Source: Melioribacter roseus
GTDB taxonomy: Bacteria; Bacteroidota; Ignavibacteria; Ignavibacteriales; Melioribacteraceae
DNA: 7,491 nt
Reading direction: 5' to 3'
NCBI GenBank assembly: GCA_020724325.1
Contig: DYHC01000095.1
Coordinates: forward strand, 1 to 7,491
Each line of letters opens with the position of its first letter. Position 1 is the stretch's first letter. The notes below the pieces were generated by a model. The model was not told where the DNA came from and made no database searches. It saw only the letters and a list, made by a program, of their open reading frames with translations. Of this stretch, positions 1 through 5,500 are shown in pieces. The translations under genes were made by a program, and so were the position numbers.

Positions 1-1
1 G

Positions 2-715
2 TTGGAAATATTTGGGTTAACTTCAGAACAAATTCAAGTTCTTGAAAAGACAAAGGAAATAAGCCTTACTCTTAAATACTATTCGCCAATTAGCGGAACG
101 GTGATTGAGAAGAAAGTTCAAGAAGGTGCTTATGTAAACGAAGGCACTGCGATTTATGATGTAGCAGAACTTTCAACACTTTGGAATATCGCCGAGGTGT
201 ATGAAAATAATTTATCCAATATAAAAGTAGGTAGTACTGTTAAATTACATTTGCGCGCTTATCCTGGAGAAGAATTTAAAGGCAGAGTTACATTCATTTA
301 TCCTGTCATAAATTCTCAAACTAGAACTGTTAAAGTGAGAAGTGAATTTTCAAATCCTGGTGGAAGGTTAAAACCACAAATGTATGGTGAGACAATCTTT
401 AATAGAGCCGGTGGTCAAGGTTTACTCGTCCCTTCTGATGCTGTTATTATAGCTGGTAAAAGAGCAGTTGTTTGGGCAAAAGCCGGTGACGGCATGTTTG
501 AAGCTCGCAGTGTAATTATCGGTAATCGCTTTGGTGATAAATACCATATACTTTCTGGATTAAATGAAGGAGATGAAATTGCTGCTACTGGTGGATTCTT
601 AATTGATTCTGAAAGTCAGCTTAAAACCGGAATGCCTACCGGCCATCAACATGGCGGTTCTACTCCAGCACAAAAGAAGAAACCTTCTGATGGAATGGAA
701 GGAATGCAAATGTAA
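2..715 (+). CDS. CusB-type RND efflux periplasmic adaptor subunit, C-terminal part (5' end off window)
   Basis: This is the periplasmic adaptor (membrane fusion protein) of a heavy-metal RND pump, which joins the inner-membrane pump (CusA type) to the outer-membrane channel; Cu(I)/Ag(I) is the likely substrate. The visible 237 residues open with the half-motif of a lipoyl/barrel-sandwich domain (YSPISGTV at about 28-34, then EKKVQEGAYVNEG at 36-48). A beta-barrel region follows (LWNIAEVYE, VGSTVKLHLRAYPGEEFKG), then a membrane-proximal domain ending in the LNEGDEIAATGGFLIDSESQL stretch at about 187-207. The tail (210-237) is rich in His and Met (GHQHGG, GMEGMQM). The family is usually about 400 residues, so roughly the first 40% lies upstream. 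The TTG at position 2 is only the window edge, not the real start. A pump gene probably lies outside the window, since none is seen here. The family is certain; the metal is inferred from the neighbours. Confidence 0.9.
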   Translation: MEIFGLTSEQIQVLEKTKEISLTLKYYSPISGTVIEKKVQEGAYVNEGTAIYDVAELSTLWNIAEVYENNLSNIKVGSTVKLHLRAYPGEEFKGRVTFIYPVINSQTRTVKVRSEFSNPGGRLKPQMYGETIFNRAGGQGLLVPSDAVIIAGKRAVVWAKAGDGMFEARSVIIGNRFGDKYHILSGLNEGDEIAATGGFLIDSESQLKTGMPTGHQHGGSTPAQKKKPSDGMEGMQM

Positions 716-743
716 TACTGTTCTAAAAAAACAATCATAATCT

Positions 744-761
744 AAAAGGAGAAATACAATG
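744..761 (+). promoter_or_regulatory. Strong ribosome binding site and start of the HMBD protein gene
   Basis: AAAAGGAGA at 744-752 is a near-perfect Shine-Dalgarno sequence seven bases before the ATG at 759 (counting from the end of AAGGAG at 751). It fixes the start of the gene. The 20 bases at 748-767 match 1651-1670, in front of the Met-rich protein gene, at 19 of 20 positions. Confidence 0.75.
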
Positions 762-1148
762 AAAGTAATTAATAGTATAAACACATTAAGCGCATTGTTC
801 TTATTTGTAATATCATGTTTTGTCTTGAGTGGCAGTTCAATCTTTGCTCAAGACATGGAGAATATGCCTATGCACGACAAGAAGAATATGAAACATGATA
901 AAGCTATTAATAAAGCAGATTCAGCTATCGTTCATAAAGGCGTACTTGATTTGAAAGCAATTGATAAAAATAAAGATGGCATAGTTTTCCAAGATCAAAT
1001 GGATTGGAATGTTATTTCAGACAAACCCGGTAAATGCCCATTATGCAAAATGACTTTGAAGGAAGTTACACTTGAAAATGCAAACGAGAATTTGAATAAT
1101 GCTGGTTTAAAAGTAAAAGATAAAATTATTCGTTTTAAGAAAAGGTAA
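759..1148 (+). CDS. Secreted protein with degenerate heavy-metal-binding domain and EF-hand-like loop
   Basis: A 129-residue exported protein. Residues 1-30 form a signal peptide with likely cleavage before Gln31 (IFA|QD). A short Met/His/Lys-rich stretch follows (residues 33-47, with MPMHD and MKHDK). Residues 76-103 align by eye with the heavy-metal-binding domain found in CusB-like proteins and copper ATPases (normally YxCPMHPxVxxxxPGxCPxCGMxL). The second half is intact (ISDKPGKCPLCKMTL, with Cys93 and Cys96), but the first CPMHP is replaced by DQMDW (79-83), so one Cys and the His are lost. Just before and overlapping it, DKNKDGIVFQDQ at 69-80 resembles an EF-hand loop, ending in Gln rather than Glu. 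The gene lies 43 bases after the adaptor gene and has a strong Shine-Dalgarno. A periplasmic metal-binding or chaperone role is inferred; no enzyme motif is seen. Confidence 0.75.
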   Translation: MKVINSINTLSALFLFVISCFVLSGSSIFAQDMENMPMHDKKNMKHDKAINKADSAIVHKGVLDLKAIDKNKDGIVFQDQMDWNVISDKPGKCPLCKMTLKEVTLENANENLNNAGLKVKDKIIRFKKR

Positions 1149-1184
1149 ATAACAATTCTTGATAAAATTATTTTTGAGCTAGTT

Positions 1185-1568
1185 ATGAAAAAGATTTCGA
1201 GCATTAATAAAAACAATAATTTTCTACGAAGTAATAGTTCAATTTGGATTACGCTTTCATTGCTATTCGGTATGATTTTGTTATTTGGAATTGCTGAAGT
1301 ATTCATCCCGCACAATCACGATCCAATTGTTAATAGGACACATGAAGCAAAATCAACGCCGGCAATCGAAAGTACTGTAAATAGAATATCCTCGAAATTT
1401 ATCTGTGCTTGCGGAGAATGTAGCGGTGAGGCACTTCATATCTGCAAATGCAAGTATGCAGTAAGGGAAAGAAAAATGATTCGAGATTTGGTCATAAGGG
1501 AGACTACAGAAGAGGAAATTGTAAAAGCAATAAATACAAAGTTTGGTGGGTTAAAAAAGACATTATAA
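1185..1568 (+). CDS. CcmH-like membrane-anchored cysteine protein
   Basis: A 127-residue protein with a short basic N-terminus, one membrane helix at about 20-41 and a soluble C-terminal domain that would face the periplasm. The domain (about 70-121) resembles the CcmH/NrfF family, the thiol-reducing component of cytochrome c maturation that prepares the apocytochrome CXXCH site. Support comes from the cysteine cluster FICACGEC (Cys74, 76, 79), then CKC (Cys87, 89), and a helical tail ending in IRDLVIRETTEEEIVKAI and KFG, typical of this family's three-helix fold. The classical LRCxxCQ motif is absent; the pattern fits the variant with several closely spaced Cys. No other ccm gene is visible, and the setting is a metal-efflux cluster, so metal binding or thiol redox on a copper protein is an alternative. 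There is only a weak Shine-Dalgarno before ATG 1185. The family call is moderate and the function uncertain. Confidence 0.6.
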   Translation: MKKISSINKNNNFLRSNSSIWITLSLLFGMILLFGIAEVFIPHNHDPIVNRTHEAKSTPAIESTVNRISSKFICACGECSGEALHICKCKYAVRERKMIRDLVIRETTEEEIVKAINTKFGGLKKTL

Positions 1569-1650
1569 TAATTGAGAAAGAATGCCGGAGAATATTTCAC
1601 AACTCACCATTTTTAATAAAAGTGTAATTAATAATCAATAAGTAAAAATA

Positions 1651-1664
1651 GGAGAAACACAATG
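1651..1664 (+). promoter_or_regulatory. Ribosome binding site of the Met-rich protein gene
   Basis: GGAG at 1651-1654 lies seven bases before the ATG at 1662. This decides the start among the many ATG codons in this gene. The surrounding 93-base gap (1569-1661) is AT-rich. It holds a weak imperfect stem (CAC..TTTT paired with AAAAGTG, about 1605-1624), but I found no promoter I would defend. Confidence 0.7.
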
Positions 1665-2165
1665 AAAGTAGTAAAATCAAATCGAATGCGTTTTCTATTA
1701 AGCGCGGCAATGTTAATAATGTTCACGGGAATTATTTCCGCTCAGCACGATCAACATCACGGCGGCGGCAAGACCGGAAACACAATGATGCAGAACCAGC
1801 AAAGTCAAATGGGTTCTATGATGCAGAACATGCAAGGCATGATGACACAAATGGGTCAAATGATGGACAAAGGAAATCAAATGATAAACATGATGAATAA
1901 TCAAATGAAAAATCATGACATGGGACAAATGAACATGAATAATGGAATGATGAACATGATGCAAGGGATGAACCAGATGGGTAAAGATATGCAAGGTCTT
2001 CTCGATCAGATGAGCAAAATGATGGGAGATAAAAACATGATGAACGGTGAAGGCATGAAAGATCATATGAATGGCATGATGGACAATATGAAAACAATGA
2101 TGAAAGAATATAAAGATATGTTGAACAATATGGAAAGCATTCAACAAAAAGGTAGCGGTAAATGA
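1662..2165 (+). CDS. Secreted methionine-rich protein, probable copper/silver-binding
   Basis: A 167-residue protein with a signal peptide (1-27, cleaved before Gln28 in IISA|QH), a short His patch (HDQHHGGG, 29-36) and a low-complexity body. By my count it has 43 Met in total and 39 in the 140-residue mature part, including 11 adjacent MM pairs. The remainder is mostly Asn, Gln, Gly, Lys and Asp, with no Cys. Met residues recur every three to four positions, so helices would carry a methionine stripe. Clustered thioethers bind Cu(I) and Ag(I) in known periplasmic proteins such as SilE/PcoE and the CusF and CopA/PcoA Met motifs, so a periplasmic metal buffer is the natural inference. I do not recognise a named family. 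Its stop overlaps the next gene's start (ATGA), implying translational coupling to the outer-membrane protein. The low complexity could mislead homology searches. Confidence 0.8.
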   Translation: MKVVKSNRMRFLLSAAMLIMFTGIISAQHDQHHGGGKTGNTMMQNQQSQMGSMMQNMQGMMTQMGQMMDKGNQMINMMNNQMKNHDMGQMNMNNGMMNMMQGMNQMGKDMQGLLDQMSKMMGDKNMMNGEGMKDHMNGMMDNMKTMMKEYKDMLNNMESIQQKGSGK

Positions 2166-2968
2166 AAAGCATAATTCATAAAATGAATTTTAGGAAACCG
2201 GCTCTGGCTGGTTTCCTTCTGCTAACTTTTTTATTCACGGCAAATGCATATTCGCAAACTGGTTGGTATATCAGTTCAAGCGCTCAAGTAAGTGGAGGTC
2301 AATTTCTTTCAGATTCTTACACACGAGTATTCTCAATCTATGGAAGCATCCGTTATCAAGGAGATGATTTTGGAATTACAGCTTCCATTCCTATAGTGAA
2401 TAGTAATGTAAGTCAATCAAATGGTATGATGATTCCTGCTGGGAGTAGCAATACAACTGGATCAACTACTCAGAACAATATGAACTTTGGGATAGGAGAT
2501 TTATACGGTTACTTCGATTATAATATTTATTCAGATTTTAAAAACGATATCGAAGTTTACCTTAACGCTCAAGTGAAAATACCTACCGCTTCATCAATGA
2601 TGAATTATGGGACTGGAAAGTTGGATTATGGCGGATCAATCTCTATTCGCAAAAGTTTTGGCAGTTTTCTAGGTGTTGTTGACCTCGGCTATCTGGACAT
2701 CGGCGATCCGGTTGGGATAACATATAAGAATCCTTTCACCTACGGAATTGGCATTGGTAAGTTTTTTAATTACGGCGAATATTCTTTGCTTTTTTATTAT
2801 AGCGGTTATACCAAAATATTGGATGATTATAATGCTCCACATCAAATATCCATAGGTGTAAATTATTGCGTAAGTGAGTATCTAATTCTTTCATACATAG
2901 GGTCTGCTGGTTTGGGGAATCTTATGCCTGATTATACAACAAGCATTGGTGCAAGATTTAAACTTTAA
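2162..2968 (+). CDS. Outer-membrane beta-barrel protein, MetA-pathway phenol-degradation transporter-like
   Basis: A 268-residue protein with a signal peptide (about 1-31, cleaved before Gln32 in AYS|QT) followed by alternating aromatic/polar strands typical of an outer-membrane beta-barrel, ending in the short final strand SIGARFKL. Motifs such as FGIGDLYGYFDYNI (109-122), KIPT at 139-142 and YGTGKLDYGGSISIRKSFGSF (149-169) fit the family annotated as 'transporter' or MetA-pathway phenol-degradation protein (Pfam Phenol_MetA_deg). The name is historical and says little about substrate. A loop at about 84-108 is rich in Ser, Asn, Thr and Met. It starts within the preceding Met-rich gene (4-base ATGA overlap), so the two are probably made together. 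It may be a porin-like partner for metal or ligand passage, which is inference. An internal Met8 is an alternative start, but the ATGA overlap favours 2162. Confidence 0.7.
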   Translation: MKSIIHKMNFRKPALAGFLLLTFLFTANAYSQTGWYISSSAQVSGGQFLSDSYTRVFSIYGSIRYQGDDFGITASIPIVNSNVSQSNGMMIPAGSSNTTGSTTQNNMNFGIGDLYGYFDYNIYSDFKNDIEVYLNAQVKIPTASSMMNYGTGKLDYGGSISIRKSFGSFLGVVDLGYLDIGDPVGITYKNPFTYGIGIGKFFNYGEYSLLFYYSGYTKILDDYNAPHQISIGVNYCVSEYLILSYIGSAGLGNLMPDYTTSIGARFKL

Positions 2969-3083
2969 CCGGAAATACTAATAGGTCGAGAAAATGTCAA
3001 TAATTAATTCCCTATAAAGTGAAGCTGACTTATTAACAAAAAGAGCAGCTTATCCGGCTCATTAAACAGAATAGGAAACGGTT
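2969..3083. other. Largest intergenic gap (115 bases) with two competing short inverted repeats
   Basis: This is the longest gene-free stretch in the window and a possible transcription-unit boundary. AAGCTG (3022-3027) can pair with CAGCTT (3046-3051), and with one bulged A the stem extends to about eight pairs. GAGC (3043-3046) can instead pair with GCTC (3057-3060); the two stems share bases and exclude each other. No T-run follows either, so a rho-independent terminator is not supported. I found no clear promoter. AGGAAA (3073-3078) is the probable ribosome binding site for the next gene. Confidence 0.3.
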
Positions 3084-3674
3084 ATGAAAACATTTATTTG
3101 TTTATTGTTACTTGCCACCGTCGCATTTCCTCACGGAGGAAAAGAGCACAAAAAAGAAAAAACAGTTAAGGTGGATACATTAACAATAGTCGGTAAAGAT
3201 ACTATTGCAATTAACGGCATTTCAAAAATAATACATAAACAAAAAAATGAACCGGAATTGATCAAAGAGGAACCGATGAAGTTAAATCCGTCAGAGCAAA
3301 TATTTGAGCACATGCACAATAAAATAGTTCACTTTCCAATCGCTCTTGGTCTGTTTGCTTTTTTTCTTTCATTGCTAAACTTCAAATGGAAGAATTACAA
3401 TTCAGCAATATTAATTTCAGTTCTTGTTGCGCTTCTTTTTTCTATCGTTGCATTTATTACCGGGAAAAATCAATCTGAACCTTTTATTGGGACCGCAAAA
3501 GAATGGATTGTCGAATTACACCAGAACATTGGTCTTGCTCTTATCATTAACTTTTTTATCTGGACTATCTTTCTGTTTATTGATAAACTAAAAAAATATG
3601 CTTGGCTTGTTGGACTAATCGCTTTTATATTAATTCTTTCTGCTGCTTACTTAGGCGGTGTAATTGCTCACTAA
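3084..3674 (+). CDS. DUF2231-like inner-membrane protein with periplasmic N-terminal region
   Basis: A 196-residue membrane protein. An N-terminal hydrophobic segment (2-15) acts as a signal peptide or anchor. It is followed by a charged, His-containing region (PHGGKEHKKEK at 16-26, VDTLTIVGKDTIAINGISK at 30-48) probably outside the cytoplasm. Four membrane helices follow at about 84-100, 107-126, 147-167 and 172-194. The start of the first helix, HNKIVHFPIALGL (78-90), is the signature of the DUF2231 membrane family, and a second conserved-type His is in ELHQNIG (144-150). These His residues may bind a metal or haem; the family has no settled function. The gene starts the second block of the cluster, 24 bases before the YHS-like gene (3675-3697 between them), and has a fair Shine-Dalgarno (AGGAAA at 3073-3078). 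The family call is fairly good; the role is unknown. Confidence 0.65.
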   Translation: MKTFICLLLLATVAFPHGGKEHKKEKTVKVDTLTIVGKDTIAINGISKIIHKQKNEPELIKEEPMKLNPSEQIFEHMHNKIVHFPIALGLFAFFLSLLNFKWKNYNSAILISVLVALLFSIVAFITGKNQSEPFIGTAKEWIVELHQNIGLALIINFFIWTIFLFIDKLKKYAWLVGLIAFILILSAAYLGGVIAH

Positions 3675-3697
3675 AATATTACTTAAAAGAGACACTA

Positions 3698-4111
3698 ATG
3701 AAAAATACTAAATCATTTATACCATTGTTTACACCTATCATCCTCATAACTTTACTTACCATAAATGTCTATGCCCAGCAAAAAAAACATGATCACAATG
3801 CTGTTATGAAACAAGATACTGCTTCTGTAATTGAACAATATAAAAATATTAAAGACAAAGAAGTGCGGGAATACATGACCAATCTTCATCTTGAAATGAT
3901 TGACAAAACTAAACCAACTTATAAAACCTGGAATACTGTCTGTCCGGTTCTTGGTCGCCCGGTTAACCCGAAATTAAAACCAATAGTTTATAATGGAAAA
4001 ACTTACGGCTTCTGCTGCAAAGTTTGTCCTCCTAAGTTTCAAGAAAATCCGGAAAAATACATTAAGAACTTGAATAAAACCGGAAAGAAGTTCATAGGTA
4101 AAGTTGAATAA
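3698..4111 (+). CDS. Secreted YHS-like metal-binding domain protein
   Basis: A 137-residue exported protein with a signal peptide (1-26, cleaved before Gln27 in VYA|QQ), a short linker with KKHDH at 29-33, a helical segment (about 42-70) and a YHS-type domain at about 79-125. The domain shows the CPVxGxPVNP start (Cys82 to Pro91), YNGKTYGFCC (98-107) and CPPKF (110-114), followed by NPEKYI, giving Cys82, 106, 107 and 110. YHS domains occur in copper ATPases and metal-linked oxidoreductases, and are thought to bind metal. The reading frame stays open back to an ATG at 3602, but that start would lie inside the previous gene and put about 32 residues before the signal peptide; ATG 3698, with a purine-rich AAAAGAGA at 3685-3692, is preferred. 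Role as a periplasmic copper carrier is inferred. Confidence 0.75.
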   Translation: MKNTKSFIPLFTPIILITLLTINVYAQQKKHDHNAVMKQDTASVIEQYKNIKDKEVREYMTNLHLEMIDKTKPTYKTWNTVCPVLGRPVNPKLKPIVYNGKTYGFCCKVCPPKFQENPEKYIKNLNKTGKKFIGKVE

Positions 4112-4129
4112 TTAATAATAGAGAATGCT

Positions 4130-5473
4130 GTGATAAAAGAGAGCACAATTAAAGATATCAGTATATCACCAATTTTGGTTTTGCTATTAGTTAGCATTTC
4201 GATTTTTGTTTCCCACGTTATTGTAATGACGACAACCGGAGATAGCCACTACCCCATGGTTTTTACAGAATTACTAATTGATTCAGTAATCCTAACTGCT
4301 TTATTATTTCCTCTGCTTTATTTTCTTGTGTTTAAGCCATTGCTAAAACAAATTGGCGCAAGAGAGAAAGCACAATTACAACTTTTAGCGAATGAAAGAA
4401 AATTTCGAGATCTGGTTGATAGCATGAACGAAGGTCTGATTGTGCAGAATAATGAAGGTAAGATAACCTATGTTAATCAGTGCTTTGCAGATATGATCAA
4501 TTTGCAGAAAGAAGAGTTAATTGATATCGATCTAGCAAATTTATTGGATAAAACTAATTCAGAAAATCTTGTAAGAATTATAGAAAATAACGAGAACAAC
4601 TCAAAATCAGAACTTGTTTGGAAAGTTAACAAAGGAAACTATTTCTATTCTCTTGTATCGGCTTCAAAGATATATGATGAGAATAACATAAATGTCGGAA
4701 GAATTTTAACAATTACTGATATAACAAAAAGAAAAGAAGCGGAATTAAAACTGCTCATAGCAAATGACAAAATAAAAGAGGCAGATAATATCAAAAGTGA
4801 GTTTCTTAGTTTGGTTTCCCATGAAATAAGAACGCCAATTAATGTGGTATTTGGTTTCACTAATATAATTAAGGAGGAATATGGAGAAACTCTTTCTAAA
4901 GAACTTGATGGGTATATTAATTCTGTTAAAAATGGTTTGAACCGCCTAATCCGGACTATTGATTTGATTCTAAACACCGCTCTCGAAATATCCGATCTGA
5001 CCAAATATGAATACAACAATATTGATATTAGTAACGATATACTTCCCGGCATTCTCAAAGACTTTGAGCCAATTGCAAAAGAAAAAGGAATTTCTCTTTC
5101 CTATAATATTTCTTCTAATAAAAAAGTTTATGCAGATGAATATTCAATAAAACAAATTCTTACACATCTTTTAGATAATGCAATTAAATTCACAGAAGAA
5201 GGCGAAGTCGTAATTTCTTCTTATGTGAATACGAACAATGAATTTGAGATCAATATTAAAGATACTGGAATTGGAATATCAGAAGAATATTCGCACAAAA
5301 TGTTTAACATATTTTCTCAAGAAGATAGTAGCACGACCAGAAAATATGACGGTAACGGTCTTGGTTTATTCCTGGTAAAAAAATACTGTGAAAAAAATAA
5401 CATAAAAATTTCAGTTATAAGCGAAAAAGGTAAAGGTTCATCCTTCATACTTTCATTTCCATCTTCAACCTAA
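4130..5473 (+). CDS. Membrane PAS-domain sensor histidine kinase
   Basis: A 447-residue sensor kinase of a two-component system. Two membrane helices (about 12-33 and 47-68) enclose only a 13-residue outer loop containing His40 and Met43. A PAS domain follows (about 88-200, with FRDLVDSMNEGLIVQNNEGKI at its start and TDITKRKEAE at its end), then a short coiled linker. The HisKA domain has the phosphoacceptor His231 in SHEIRTP. The ATP-binding domain has the N box LLDNAIKF (347-354, Asn350), G1 DTGIGIS (378-384) and G2 GNGLGLFLVKKY (408-419). All catalytic motifs are intact. The only start between the previous stop (4109-4111, same frame) and the first helix is GTG 4130, with little Shine-Dalgarno. 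It lies 18 bases after the YHS-like gene and probably shares its transcript. No response regulator is visible; a metal-stress signal is inferred from context only. Confidence 0.9.
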   Translation: MIKESTIKDISISPILVLLLVSISIFVSHVIVMTTTGDSHYPMVFTELLIDSVILTALLFPLLYFLVFKPLLKQIGAREKAQLQLLANERKFRDLVDSMNEGLIVQNNEGKITYVNQCFADMINLQKEELIDIDLANLLDKTNSENLVRIIENNENNSKSELVWKVNKGNYFYSLVSASKIYDENNINVGRILTITDITKRKEAELKLLIANDKIKEADNIKSEFLSLVSHEIRTPINVVFGFTNIIKEEYGETLSKELDGYINSVKNGLNRLIRTIDLILNTALEISDLTKYEYNNIDISNDILPGILKDFEPIAKEKGISLSYNISSNKKVYADEYSIKQILTHLLDNAIKFTEEGEVVISSYVNTNNEFEINIKDTGIGISEEYSHKMFNIFSQEDSSTTRKYDGNGLGLFLVKKYCEKNNIKISVISEKGKGSSFILSFPSST

Positions 5474-5500
5474 AATAATTATCCCAAATAGTATTCCAAA

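Noticed and set aside
599..784. Reverse-strand open frame of 61 codons
   Set aside because: Hydrophobic because of the AT-rich gap and the end of the adaptor gene; no ribosome binding site or family resemblance.
995..1315. Reverse-strand open frame of 106 codons
   Set aside because: Lies across two forward genes with recognisable domains and shows no domain of its own.
1569..1661. Possible promoter and terminator in the 93-base gap before the Met-rich gene
   Set aside because: TTGAGA at 1572-1577 has no -10 box at proper distance, and the CAC..TTTT/AAAAGTG stem is AT-rich and bulged. Neither is better than chance in this composition.
1713..2147. Reverse-strand open frame rich in His (144 codons)
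   Set aside because: It is the mirror of the Met-rich gene: ATG on one strand reads CAT (His) on the other. The forward gene has a signal peptide, ribosome binding site and coupled neighbour; the reverse frame has none.
1816..2172. Second reverse-strand open frame across the Met-rich gene, rich in Ser and Cys
   Set aside because: Another low-complexity shadow of the repeated ATG-rich sequence, with no domain or start signal.
3131..3319. Reverse-strand open frame of 62 codons
   Set aside because: Lies inside the DUF2231-like gene with no supporting signal.
3602..3697. Longer N-terminus for the YHS-like protein
   Set aside because: It would overlap the DUF2231-like gene and put about 32 Cys-rich residues in front of a clear signal peptide. 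ATG 3698 is the sensible start.
4645..5058. Reverse-strand open frame of 137 codons
   Set aside because: Entirely inside the histidine kinase gene, whose catalytic motifs are intact in the forward frame.
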